64,000 nucleotides of DNA from Hyphomicrobiales bacterium (GTDB lineage Bacteria > Pseudomonadota > Alphaproteobacteria > SPJN01). A program made the position numbers and the translations under genes. The stretch lies in NCBI GenBank assembly GCA_006844605.1, contig SPJN01000005.1, positions 62,001 to 126,000 of the forward strand. Direction: 5' to 3'. Shown piece by piece: positions 19,428 to 27,393 of the stretch (position 1 is its first letter; each line of letters begins with the position of its first letter). The notes under the pieces were generated by a model that did not search any database, was not told the DNA's origin, and worked only from the letters and a program-made list of their open reading frames with translations.

Positions 19428-19670
19428 TTAATCCATCAATTCAATGTCGTAGCGTTCAATCACCGTGTTGGCGAGCAGCTTTTCGCACATGTCGGTAACC
19501 TGCGCCGTTGCTTTTGCCTGATCGGTTTCGGTCAGCTCAAGCTCGATAATCTTGCCTTGGCGGGCTTCGTTCACACCGTCAAAGTCCAGGGCCGTCAGCG
19601 CATGTTCAATCGCCTTGCCTTGGGGGTCGAGTACGCCTTGTTTCAACATGATGGTGACGCGCGCTTTCAT
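19428..19670 (-). CDS. purS: Phosphoribosylformylglycinamidine synthase subunit PurS
   Basis: 80-aa bridging subunit of the PurLQS complex, with the family sequence [24 protein letters not shown] and a C-terminal [14 protein letters not shown]. It precedes purQ by 16 bases and follows purC by 66. Confidence 0.95.
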   Translation of the reverse strand: MKARVTIMLKQGVLDPQGKAIEHALTALDFDGVNEARQGKIIELELTETDQAKATAQVTDMCEKLLANTVIERYDIELMD

Positions 19671-19736
19671 AGGGTCGTTCCTGTGATTTGCGTTAAAATA
19701 GGTGTTGTGTGCGTGATCTGATGCAGCGGCAGGGGC

Positions 19737-20501
19737 CTACTGCACCAGTTCAGGTTCCTTGTGATCAACCGGGCCACCTTCGGGTAGAATGCCCAAACGG
19801 CGGGCAACTTCCTGATAGGCTTCGGACACACCACCCATATCGCGGCGGAAGCGGTCCTTGTCCAGTTTTTCGTTGGTTTTCGTGTCCCACAGGCGGCATG
19901 AATCGGGACTGATTTCATCAGCCAGCACGATGCGCAGCTGGTCATTTTCCCACAAGCGGCCAAATTCGATTTTGAAATCGACCAGCTTGATACCGATGGC
20001 GGCAAACAGGCCAACCATGAAATCATTGACCCGCATGGCAAGGCCCATAATTTCTTCGACTTCCTGCGGGTGCGCCCAATTGAAGGCGTTGATGTGATCT
20101 TCGGTCACCAACGGATCATTCAGGGCATCATCTTTCAGATAAAATTCCACCAGCGTGCGGGGCAATTGCGTGCCTTCATCCATGCCAAGACGTTTGGCGA
20201 TGGACCCGGCGGCGACATTGCGCACAACCACTTCCAACGGAATAATCTCAACCTGACGGACCAATTGTTCGCGCATATTCAGGCGGCGAATAAAGTGCGT
20301 CGGGACGCCCATGCCGTTCAGGTGGGTCATGATGTGTTCGGAGATGCGATTGTTCAGAACGCCCTTGCCGGTAATCGTTCCGCGCTTTTCATTATTGAAA
20401 GCGGTGGCATCGTCCTTGAAATATTGAACAAGCGTTCCAGGTTCCGGGCCTTCATAAAGAATCTTGGCCTTACCTTCGTAAACGCGGCGGCGCCGTGACA
20501 T
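19737..20501 (-). CDS. purC: SAICAR synthase
   Basis: Ligates aspartate to CAIR in purine synthesis. 254 aa with [36 protein letters not shown] and the C-terminal [12 protein letters not shown], all standard for PurC. The frame is open to 20570 but [13 protein letters not shown] at 20501 is the family N-terminus and has AAAGGA upstream. First gene of the minus-strand purC-purS-purQ-purL series. Confidence 0.96.
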   Translation of the reverse strand: MSRRRRVYEGKAKILYEGPEPGTLVQYFKDDATAFNNEKRGTITGKGVLNNRISEHIMTHLNGMGVPTHFIRRLNMREQLVRQVEIIPLEVVVRNVAAGSIAKRLGMDEGTQLPRTLVEFYLKDDALNDPLVTEDHINAFNWAHPQEVEEIMGLAMRVNDFMVGLFAAIGIKLVDFKIEFGRLWENDQLRIVLADEISPDSCRLWDTKTNEKLDKDRFRRDMGGVSEAYQEVARRLGILPEGGPVDHKEPELVQ

Positions 20502-20864
20502 GGCGATGTCCTTTGTGATCTGTTGACCTGCAAACAGGTCGATCCGAAAGCAAAACCGGCGCCTTGCCAAGCCCGAAATATTGTGGGGCTATGTCCCCCG
20601 ATTCGAACGCCGCAGCACCGGTCCAGTGAGGATCAGACTCTAGACAATCGCGCGTGGATGGCAAGGGGGCACCATAACGCGCATGGGGCCTTAATGACGC
20701 ATGAAGTGCGGGGCAAAATAATCAGCCAAAACCGATCAAAATGGTGTGAAATCAGGCTGTTGGCACCGTTTCATTGATCAAGGTCAATTGCAAATCAGGT
20801 TCTTGTGTGATCCAATTTCCAAATAAGGTTGAAAATTGACCAGTTTGAAGGAAGGAGCGCGCCC
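20502..20864. other. 363-bp divergent intergenic region, purC / zeta subunit gene
   Basis: No gene or structured RNA that I can support. It must hold the divergent promoters for purC and for the ATPase inhibitor gene. One recognisable site is an FNR-type half-palindrome at 20774-20787 (listed separately). No purine riboswitch pattern was seen. Confidence 0.6.
20774..20787. promoter_or_regulatory. FNR-like box upstream of the zeta subunit gene
   Basis: TTGAT-CAAG-GTCAA matches the Fnr/FixK consensus TTGAT-N4-ATCAA at nine of ten positions and lies 78 bp before the GTG start of the ATPase inhibitor gene. Suggests control by oxygen or redox state, but a single site can arise by chance. Confidence 0.35.
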
Positions 20865-21179
20865 GTGACGGACCAGATACAAAAACGCGGAAAAGATTTT
20901 GAGGCCAAGTTCGCCCATGATCAGGATTTGGACTTCAAGGCCCGTGCCCGGCGCAATCATTTTCTTGCCCTATGGGCGGCAGGTCAGCTGGATGTGGAAG
21001 ACGTCGATGGCTTTGTGGAGACGCTGATTTCCACGGGGCTGCATGGTGACGAGGCGGTCGCCAAACAGCTGCGCGCAGATTTCGATGCGGCTGGTGTTGA
21101 CGTTTCAGACCACCAGATCGAACGGGAAATGGCTGATCAATTGGTCAAGGCCCGCGAACAGGTGATGAGCGAAGTCTAA
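20865..21179 (+). CDS. F1-ATPase inhibitor, zeta subunit (DUF1476)
   Basis: A 104-aa protein of the DUF1476 family, whose Paracoccus denitrificans member is the zeta inhibitor of the F1Fo-ATPase. The family core FEAKFAHDQDLDFKARARRN is present, followed by FLALWAAGQL and a helical C-terminus. GTG 20865 is chosen because AAGGAAGGAG precedes it and the length then equals the usual about 104 aa; an upstream TTG at 20829 lacks a site. It sits between purC and purB, a conserved alphaproteobacterial placement. In this family inhibition prevents ATP hydrolysis when the membrane is de-energised. Confidence 0.9.
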   Translation: MTDQIQKRGKDFEAKFAHDQDLDFKARARRNHFLALWAAGQLDVEDVDGFVETLISTGLHGDEAVAKQLRADFDAAGVDVSDHQIEREMADQLVKAREQVMSEV

Positions 21180-21297
21180 AAGCGATATGGCGTCATGCAG
21201 GATCAGACCCGGCACGACGCCATAGATTTCTTTGCCGCGCAACAGGACGCAAAACCGCCCCTAAGCACATGAGGCACTTTTGCTGGTTGTCGTTAGT

Positions 21298-21428
21298 TAC
21301 GCGCCGAACACAGCTTTGAATGTTTGTGTATTCGACTACGCGCCGAATACAGCTCTAATTATTTGTGTATTCGACTACGCGCCGAATACAGCTTTGAATG
21401 TTTGTGTATTCAACTACGCGCCGAATAC
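21298..21428. repeat. 39-bp tandem repeat (3.4 units) copied from the purB 3' end
   Basis: Units begin at 21298, 21337 and 21376, with a 14-base partial at 21415 that is the true purB end. Each unit is exactly 39 bp (13 codons), contains the last purB codons (VFGA) plus a stop in the purB frame, and holds an inverted repeat, CGAATACA with TGTATTCG, around a 14-base loop (perfect in the unit at 21337). Units differ at a few positions. The hairpins might also act in purB mRNA 3' end formation. Confidence 0.93.
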
Positions 21429-22703
21429 ACGGGCAAAAATCGTTTCGACATGCTTGGTGTGATAGCCAAGGTCGAACAAATCTTCCAATTCCTGATCAGA
21501 CAGAACAACCTCTTCATCTGCCTTCAGCAATGACAGGAAGTCCTTGCCTTCCAACCAGACGGGCATGGCGTTGCGCTGAACAAGCCGATAGCTGTCCTCG
21601 CGGCTGCAACCTTTTTGCGTCAGGGCCAGCAGAACACGTTGCGAGAAGACAAGGCCGCCCAGCTTGTTCATGTTGTTCATCATGTTTTCAGGATAAACCA
21701 CCAGCTTTTCGACCACGCCTGCCAAACGGTTCAGCGCAAAGTCGAGCGTAACGGTCGCGTCAGGCGCGATGCCCCGTTCAACAGAGGAGTGTGAGATATC
21801 GCGTTCATGCCACAGGGCAACATTTTCCATTGCCGGAACAACCGCAGACCGGACAAGCCGTGCCAGACCCGTCAGATTTTCTGTCAGGATCGGGTTGCGC
21901 TTATGCGGCATGGCAGACGACCCCTTTTGCCCGGCTGAGAAATATTCCTCTGCCTCCAGCACTTCGGTCCGCTGCAAGTGACGAATTTCTGTTGCCAACC
22001 GTTCGATAGAACTGGCGATGACGCCCAGCGTGGCAAAGAACATGGCGTGACGGTCGCGCGGGATAACCTGTGTTGAAACAGGCTCAACCTCAAGCCCCAT
22101 CTGGTCAGCGACATGCGCCTCAACACTGGGGTCGATATTCGCAAAAGTGCCAACAGCGCCGGAAATGGCACAGGTGGCAATTTCCTTGCGGGCCTGTTGC
22201 AGACGTTCCTTGTTACGGCTGAATTCCGCATAATAGCCGGCGAGTTTCAGGCCGAAGGTCACAGGCTCTGCATGGATGCCGTGACTGCGCCCGATGGTAA
22301 CGGTGTCTTTATGCTCTAGCGCGCGGGTCTTCAGGGCGGCAAGCACCTTATCTAGGTCTTCCAGCAGCAGGTCGGCGGCGCGGGCCAGTTGCACGCTTAG
22401 GCATGTGTCCAACACGTCGGAACTGGTCATGCCCTGATGGACAAAGCGTGCCTCCTCCCCGACATTTTCAGCCAGATTGGTCAAAAAGGCGATGACGTCA
22501 TGCTTCACTTCCCGCTCAATCTCGTCAATGCGGTCCACATCAAAGGCCCCGCGATCCCAAACCGCCTTGGCCACGCCTTTGGGAATGACGCCCAGCTCTT
22601 CAAGCTGTTCTGCGGCATAGGCTTCGATTTCCATCCAGATTTGGAAACGGGATTCAGGCTCCCAGATTTGAGCCATTTCTTGACGTGTATAGCGAGGGAT
22701 CAT
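21414..22703 (-). CDS. purB: Adenylosuccinate lyase
   Basis: Cleaves SAICAR and adenylosuccinate, releasing fumarate, in purine synthesis. 429 aa with the superfamily signature SSAMPHKRNP at 262-271, GMTSSDVLDT at 91-100 and GRSHGIHAEP for the catalytic histidines. ATG 22703 (MIPRYTRQEMAQIW) is the family N-terminus although the frame is open to 22769. The stop codon lies inside the first unit of a 39-bp tandem repeat that continues downstream. Confidence 0.96.
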   Translation of the reverse strand: MIPRYTRQEMAQIWEPESRFQIWMEIEAYAAEQLEELGVIPKGVAKAVWDRGAFDVDRIDEIEREVKHDVIAFLTNLAENVGEEARFVHQGMTSSDVLDTCLSVQLARAADLLLEDLDKVLAALKTRALEHKDTVTIGRSHGIHAEPVTFGLKLAGYYAEFSRNKERLQQARKEIATCAISGAVGTFANIDPSVEAHVADQMGLEVEPVSTQVIPRDRHAMFFATLGVIASSIERLATEIRHLQRTEVLEAEEYFSAGQKGSSAMPHKRNPILTENLTGLARLVRSAVVPAMENVALWHERDISHSSVERGIAPDATVTLDFALNRLAGVVEKLVVYPENMMNNMNKLGGLVFSQRVLLALTQKGCSREDSYRLVQRNAMPVWLEGKDFLSLLKADEEVVLSDQELEDLFDLGYHTKHVETIFARVFGA

Positions 22704-22776
22704 GAGGTCAGCTTTCGCAAAAATTGAATCGTATATTGGGTGGGTAGCGCAATGGGGCGCGGGCGGCAAGTCGGTA

Positions 22777-23358
22777 TTATGTCGCCCAATCAGGCTCTGT
22801 CATATGGGCGTGGTCGAACGGCTCACCCTTCAGGGCGATGGCGCGGAATTGCCCGACAATGGCCGCCGTGGGGGCGTGAATTTGGAATGCGCCCAGTTTC
22901 AGGCGCTGCACCCCTTCGGGCGCTTCGAACCCTGACGGGCGGCCAAGATGGGCAAGCGAAAAACGGTGAATACGGCGCACTTCGACCGGATCGGGTGTCA
23001 AATGGGGCCGGGGGCCTGCCCAAAAGACAAACGGATGAATGGCAAAACCGGTATGGGTCAAATAGGGGTCGAGCGTGCCGATCCTGTCTTCGGAGCCGAG
23101 GGTAAGGCCGATTTCCTCCTCCGTCTCGCGCAGGGCTGCCTGTAACGGGGTCTCCCCCGCATCCAAACGACCGCCGGGCAAGGCCCATTGCCCCGCATGA
23201 CGGCGCAGGCCACGGGCGCGCTGTGTCAGGAAAAAGCGCAGCGCCGGGCCGTCTTGTTCGATGATGATGGCAACTGCGGCCTCACGCTCTGCCGTTGCAG
23301 TAAGGGGCGCCGCCTCATAGGCGGCAAGCCGCGTGCAGATCGTGTCGAGGTCAGCCAT
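22777..23358 (-). CDS. Nudix hydrolase, possible CoA pyrophosphatase
   Basis: 193 aa with a complete Nudix box at residues 63-85 (G-x5-E-x7-REUxEExGU). The LPGGRLDAGE context and the later LDPYLTHTGFAIHPFV segment recall CoA-pyrophosphatase (NudL-like) members, but the substrate is not certain. It starts directly after the radC stop and ends the sfsA-map-radC-Nudix series. Confidence 0.85.
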   Translation of the reverse strand: MADLDTICTRLAAYEAAPLTATAEREAAVAIIIEQDGPALRFFLTQRARGLRRHAGQWALPGGRLDAGETPLQAALRETEEEIGLTLGSEDRIGTLDPYLTHTGFAIHPFVFWAGPRPHLTPDPVEVRRIHRFSLAHLGRPSGFEAPEGVQRLKLGAFQIHAPTAAIVGQFRAIALKGEPFDHAHMTEPDWAT

Positions 23359-24051
23359 CTATATTAGGTCCAACGCCTTGAAGCTGGCATGCATGCCCTT
23401 GCCGATGATCACATGGTCATGCACCTGAATCCCCAGCGAGGTGCCGGCGTCAATAATCTCCTTCGTCATGGCGATATCGGCCCGCGACGGGGTCGGGTCA
23501 CCGGACGGGTGATTGTGAACCAGAATGATGGCAGCCGCGTTCAGGGCCACGGCGCGCTTCATTACCTCCCGCACATAGACGGGGGCATGATCGACCGTGC
23601 CTTTTGATTGTTGCTCGTCCGCGATCAGACGGTTTTTCTTGTCGAGGAAAAGGATGCGGAATTGCTCAATCGGCTCATGGGCCATAATCGTGTGGCAGTA
23701 ATCCAGCAGCGCCCGCCAGCTTGACAGAACCGGGCGGTTCATGACCTTGCCCTGTGCCAGCTTTTGCGCGGCGGCCTGTACGATGCGGAATTCAATCACC
23801 GCCGCATCGCCAATGCCCTTGAATTGTTTCAAGCGGTCAGGGTCGGCGCTGATCACATCGGCAAAGCTGCCGAATGTGTCGATCAGTTTTTTGGCAAGCG
23901 GTTTGACATCGCCGCGCGGGTTGGCGCGGAACAGAACCAGCTCCAGCAATTCGTAATCAGCCAGCGCGTCTGTGCCGCCTTCTAAAAAGCGTTCGCGCAA
24001 TCGTTGCCGATGACCGTGAAAGTGCGGTGCGTCTTTCGATGCGTCCGTCAT
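23359..24051 (-). CDS. radC: RadC/JAB-domain protein
   Basis: 230-aa RadC family protein: helix-hairpin-helix-like N-terminus with FKGIGDAAV, and a C-terminal JAB/MPN domain with a full JAMM metal motif (His179, His181, Ser189, Asp192 in VHNHPSGDPTPSRAD). Despite the name a DNA-repair role is not established for the family. It is between map and the Nudix gene, all on the minus strand. Confidence 0.9.
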   Translation of the reverse strand: MTDASKDAPHFHGHRQRLRERFLEGGTDALADYELLELVLFRANPRGDVKPLAKKLIDTFGSFADVISADPDRLKQFKGIGDAAVIEFRIVQAAAQKLAQGKVMNRPVLSSWRALLDYCHTIMAHEPIEQFRILFLDKKNRLIADEQQSKGTVDHAPVYVREVMKRAVALNAAAIILVHNHPSGDPTPSRADIAMTKEIIDAGTSLGIQVHDHVIIGKGMHASFKALDLI

Positions 24052-24066
24052 AAAGCGGCGCTCCGA

Positions 24067-24894
24067 TCAGCTAGAATAGGGCGGTCGGTCAAGCCCCGCA
24101 GGGGATTTGGTAAATATCTCAACCCCATCTGCGGTGACGCCGATGGAATGTTCGAACTGGGCTGACAGGCTGCGGTCGCGCGATACAGCGGTCCAGCCAT
24201 CGCGCAGGATTTTGGCATTGGGCTTGCCCTGATTGACCATTGGTTCGATGGTAAAGAACATGCCTTCTTTCAATGTCAAACCTTCGCCCGGCTTGCCGTA
24301 ATGCAATACGTTGGGATTGTCGTGAAACACACGGCCCAACCCATGACCACAAAAATCAGTGACGATGGAATAACGCTGCCCTTCGGCATGGGACTGAATG
24401 GCGTGACCAATATCGCCCAGCGTGGCACCGGGTTTCACAACCTCAATCCCGCGCATCATGGCTTCATAGGTGCAATCAACCAGCTTGCGTGCCTTTAACG
24501 GTACGTCGCCGATCAGATACATGCGGCTGGTGTCGCCGTGCCAGCCATCAACGATCACAGTGACGTCGATATTGACGATCTGGCCGCTTTTCAACGGTTT
24601 GTCATCGGGGATGCCGTGGCAAATCACATGATTGATTGAGGTACAGACGGTTTTGGGGTAGCCGCGATAATTCAGGCAGGCGGGCACAGCGTTATGATCC
24701 AGAATGAAGTCATAGCACAGCTTGTCGATCTGGTTGGTGGTGATGCCCGGTTGCACATGGGGCACCAGCATATCAAGACAGGCCGCAGCCAGCTTGCCCG
24801 CAGCGCGCATCCCTTCAAAATCAGCGGGGCTGTGCAGGCGCACCGCGTTGGATTTGGTCAGGGGCATTTCGTCGGCGTCCATGTAACTCATCAT
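24067..24894 (-). CDS. map: Methionine aminopeptidase, type I
   Basis: Removes N-terminal methionine from nascent proteins. 275 aa with metal ligands Asp110 and Asp121 (VNIDVTVIVDGWHGDTS), substrate-side His93 in CHGIPD, and the C-terminal GHGLGR and FTIEPM motifs. The frame is open to 25008 inside sfsA, but MMSYMDADEM at 24894 or 24891 fits the family and lies 7 bp after the sfsA stop. Cotranscription with sfsA is likely. Confidence 0.94.
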   Translation of the reverse strand: MMSYMDADEMPLTKSNAVRLHSPADFEGMRAAGKLAAACLDMLVPHVQPGITTNQIDKLCYDFILDHNAVPACLNYRGYPKTVCTSINHVICHGIPDDKPLKSGQIVNIDVTVIVDGWHGDTSRMYLIGDVPLKARKLVDCTYEAMMRGIEVVKPGATLGDIGHAIQSHAEGQRYSIVTDFCGHGLGRVFHDNPNVLHYGKPGEGLTLKEGMFFTIEPMVNQGKPNAKILRDGWTAVSRDRSLSAQFEHSIGVTADGVEIFTKSPAGLDRPPYSS

Positions 24895-24901
24895 ACTTCT
24901 G

Positions 24902-25642
24902 TCATTCTGTTTTGGCTGTTTCCCGACCTTCATCAATAAAGGTGGGATGTGTCGTGGCCAGTTTGATGCCGTTGGGGGAGGGGGCCCATGCATAGCAAAG
25001 CCGCTCAACCCCGCTGGCCAAAGCCTCTTTTAGACCCTTATCATAGGCCGGATCAATGTCTGCGGCTATGCGAAATCCGTCGCAGTCTGCCCGCATGGCG
25101 GCATAAACCATGACCGCGCGGTGGCCCTTGGCGACCTCATTCTGTAATTCCACCAGATGTTTGGCCCCCCGGGCGGTCTTGGAATCGGGAAATTCTGCCA
25201 ATCGGGGCTGGCGGGACAGGGTGACGGACTTCACCTCCACATAGCATGGCGGTTTGCCCGCCCCCTCCAGCAGCAGGTCAATACGGCTGTTTTCGCCATA
25301 TTTCACTTCGCGTTTGATGGTGTCATAGCCTGCAAGTTCGGGGATATGGCCGTTGCGAATGGCAGCCTCGACCAGGCCATTGGCAAAGCCCGTATTGACC
25401 ACCACCGGTTCGTTATTGGGGCCGCCACTGGCCAGCTGCCACGACCAGCGCAGCTTGCGCTTTGGGTTGCCAGAATCTTGCACATAAATCGTGCTGCCCG
25501 GTTCGGCCAGGCCCATCATGGAGCCCGGATTGGCAACATGGACGGTGATCTCCTGCCCATCTGCAAAACGTATATCAGCCATGAAGCGTTTATAGCGTTT
25601 CAGCAATGTGGCGCGGGTCAGGGGCGGGGTGAAATCAGTCAT
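24902..25642 (-). CDS. sfsA: DNA/RNA nuclease SfsA
   Basis: 246 aa of the SfsA family, with the N-terminal DNA-binding half (HVANPGSMMGLAEPGSTI), NTGFANGLVEAAI and the PD-(D/E)xK-type RIDLLLEGAGKPPCYVEVKS region. First described as a sugar-fermentation stimulation protein, later shown to be a nuclease in E. coli. First gene of the minus-strand set; 52 bp separate it from the divergent CinA-domain gene. Confidence 0.93.
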   Translation of the reverse strand: MTDFTPPLTRATLLKRYKRFMADIRFADGQEITVHVANPGSMMGLAEPGSTIYVQDSGNPKRKLRWSWQLASGGPNNEPVVVNTGFANGLVEAAIRNGHIPELAGYDTIKREVKYGENSRIDLLLEGAGKPPCYVEVKSVTLSRQPRLAEFPDSKTARGAKHLVELQNEVAKGHRAVMVYAAMRADCDGFRIAADIDPAYDKGLKEALASGVERLCYAWAPSPNGIKLATTHPTFIDEGRETAKTE

Positions 25643-25694
25643 GGTCTGTGGGGGCTTCTATGTTAGGGTTTCGATAGTAACGAATAGGCGATTC

Positions 25695-26438
25695 ATGAGT
25701 GTAAAAGCAAATCCAACCGCTGCGATTGTGGTGATCGGGGATGAAATCCTGTCCGGCCGCACGCAGGACACCAACACGAATACGATTGCAACGTTCTTGA
25801 CCGAACGGGGGATCGACCTGCGTGAGACACGCACTATCCCGGATGAGATTGACATTATTGTCCGCCATGTGAATGAGATGCGGGGGGCCTATGACCATGT
25901 GTTCACCACTGGCGGCATCGGCCCGACCCATGACGACATCACCGCCGATGCGGTGGCGCAGGCGTTCGGCGTTGAGCTGCCGCTTGATGACCGGGCGTGG
26001 GCGATACTGGATGCCCATTATCCCCCCGGTGAATTTACCGAGGCACGCCAGCGCATGGCCCGCATTCCGGTAGGGGGGGAGTTGATTGATAATCCGGTCA
26101 GCCGCGCGCCAGGCATTCGGATGCAAAATGTGTATGTGATGGCGGGGGTTCCGGCGATTATGACCGCCATGCTTGCCTCGTTGGAGCCATTGTTGGATGG
26201 CGGCCCGCCCATGTTGTCAGCAACAGTGACCGTGGACGGCCCCGAAGGGCATATCGGCATGGCGTTGAAGGATATCGCGCTGGCCCACCCCGACGTTTCA
26301 ATCGGGTCATACCCTTATTATCGTGAGGCACGCTACGGCACCAATCTGGTCGCTCGCAGCCGCGATCAAGACAAGCTTGATGCCGCAATTGTGGCGGTAA
26401 AGGCGATGTTGACGAAAATGGCGATAGGTTTTTCTTGA
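25695..26438 (+). CDS. CinA-type competence/damage-inducible domain protein (molybdopterin-binding fold)
   Basis: 247 aa with the MoCF-like domain of CinA: IVVIGDEILSGRTQDTNTN at 11-29, TTGGIGPTHDDITADAVA, and MAGVPAIMTAML. It lacks the C-terminal nicotinamide-nucleotide amidase domain of full CinA, so it is the single-domain form common in alphaproteobacteria; function is not settled. ATG 25695 begins the conserved part; the frame is open to 25608 without family similarity. Confidence 0.87.
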   Translation: MSVKANPTAAIVVIGDEILSGRTQDTNTNTIATFLTERGIDLRETRTIPDEIDIIVRHVNEMRGAYDHVFTTGGIGPTHDDITADAVAQAFGVELPLDDRAWAILDAHYPPGEFTEARQRMARIPVGGELIDNPVSRAPGIRMQNVYVMAGVPAIMTAMLASLEPLLDGGPPMLSATVTVDGPEGHIGMALKDIALAHPDVSIGSYPYYREARYGTNLVARSRDQDKLDAAIVAVKAMLTKMAIGFS

Positions 26439-26487
26439 GAATCCGTGGCAGGGCGGCTATCCATTCGCTGCGTTATCGCTCTTACCC

Positions 26488-26519
26488 CCGTCACCCCGGA
26501 CCTGATCCAGCGTGACGGC
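26488..26519. repeat. Palindromic intergenic element, REP-like (left of tRNA-Leu)
   Basis: CCGTCAC and GTGACGG arms around a GC-rich middle (cccggacctgatccagc). It resembles the widespread alphaproteobacterial 'cccggacctgatccgg' type intergenic repeats. Lies 21 bp before the tRNA gene. Confidence 0.45.
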
Positions 26520-26540
26520 AGCAAAAGCGGACCACGCCGT

Positions 26541-26626
26541 GCGGGCGTGATGGAATGGTAGACATAACAGACTTAAAATCTGTGGGCCGTATGGCCGTGG
26601 GGGTTCAAGTCCCCCCGCCCGCACCA
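26541..26626 (+). tRNA. tRNA-Leu (anticodon UAA)
   Basis: 86 nt. Acceptor stem GCGGGCG pairs with CGCCCGC, followed by discriminator A and an encoded CCA (26624-26626). Anticodon stem ACAGA/TCTGT with loop CTTAAAA gives UAA. A long variable arm (GGGCCGTATGGCCGT) and the T arm GGGGGTTCAAGTCCCCC are present, as for a class II leucine tRNA. Confidence 0.95.
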
Positions 26627-26646
26627 AATATCGTATAGGGATTCAG

Positions 26647-27213
26647 ATGTTTGAGTTGTTTCAGTCAAATTGGTTAGCTACAGCGTCTGGCGTTGCTTCA
26701 CTTGTTTCGCTGATCTTGCAGTTGGATGATCGGCTGAATCGGTATGATAAGTTGTTTAGAGCCGTTACCTATATATCATTTGGCTCCTTTCTTTCCAGCT
26801 TAGCAATGGGATTAGGCGGTGCAAAAGATTTTGAACTGGGTGATGTTGTCCGAGCTGTTTGCTTTTGTCTAGGAGCGGCAGGGCTCGTTTTTGGTGGTTA
26901 TTTGATTTTCCAGTCTACGAGGACAACTAGAGATTTTTCCGGCGAAATTATTGGAGTGATCACCGTCTCTTTAGGGGTTTTGGTTGTCGTCGGACTTTCC
27001 TTTGTGGAGTCGACGCCGCGAGAGATTGATAGATTAGAGGTTCAAGAAATTGTATTTCTAGCTGAAAATGCTGAAAATAAGGGGCGTTTTGATCGTGCAA
27101 TTGAGCATTATAAGACGCTTGTGCGATGGCATAGTTTGACAATGGATGAGCGGGTAAAAATTGAAAATAGGATTTCAATCTTGAGCTCAAGACGAATTCA
27201 GTTTTCAGAATAA
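26647..27213 (+). CDS. AT-rich orphan membrane protein, unknown function
   Basis: 188 aa with three or four predicted membrane segments in the first 125 residues (GVASLVSLILQL, AVTYISFGSFLSSLAMGL, FCLGAAGLVFGGYLIF, IIGVITVSLGVLVVVGLSF) and a soluble C-terminal part, EIVFLAENAENKGRFDRAI, that looks like a single TPR-type helical hairpin. It is AT-rich (25 G+C of 60 in 26881-26940) with codon use unlike its neighbours and starts 21 bp after tRNA-Leu, suggesting recent acquisition next to a tRNA. I do not recognise the family. Confidence 0.7.
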   Translation: MFELFQSNWLATASGVASLVSLILQLDDRLNRYDKLFRAVTYISFGSFLSSLAMGLGGAKDFELGDVVRAVCFCLGAAGLVFGGYLIFQSTRTTRDFSGEIIGVITVSLGVLVVVGLSFVESTPREIDRLEVQEIVFLAENAENKGRFDRAIEHYKTLVRWHSLTMDERVKIENRISILSSRRIQFSE

Positions 27214-27224
27214 GAGAATTAAGA

Positions 27225-27280
27225 CATCGCGTAGCGATGATCGCGCCCGTCCAGCCCCGGGCCGGACGCGATGCCTGGAC
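27225..27280. repeat. Palindromic intergenic element, REP-like (right of the orphan gene)
   Basis: A perfect hairpin CATCGC-GTA-GCGATG (27225-27239) followed by a GTCCAG ... CTGGAC palindrome (27249-27280) with a GC-rich centre. Together with 26488-26519 it brackets tRNA-Leu and the AT-rich orphan gene. Confidence 0.45.
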
Positions 27281-27393
27281 AGAAAATCACTATAGTCCAC
27301 TCCAACAAAATCCATGACAGCGGCGCGTGGGCGCGTTAGTCTGCGGCTTCCGATATTCTTCTATCCAACAAATGACAGAAATAGGGGGACGCC

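Noticed and set aside
21298-21428. CRISPR-like array
   Set aside because: Units abut without unique spacers, the unit includes the purB stop codon, and no cas genes are present.
21280-21462. Plus-strand reading frame with a 13-residue repeated peptide (YAPNTALNVCVFD)
   Set aside because: It is the antisense reading of the 39-bp tandem array at the purB end; the open frame follows from the unit being a multiple of three. No ribosome binding site or family match.
26541-27393. tRNA-Leu as an attachment site for the adjacent AT-rich gene
   Set aside because: No second copy of the tRNA 3' end (GTTCAAGTCCCCC) occurs to the right of the gene within the searched stretch, so integration into the tRNA is not shown.
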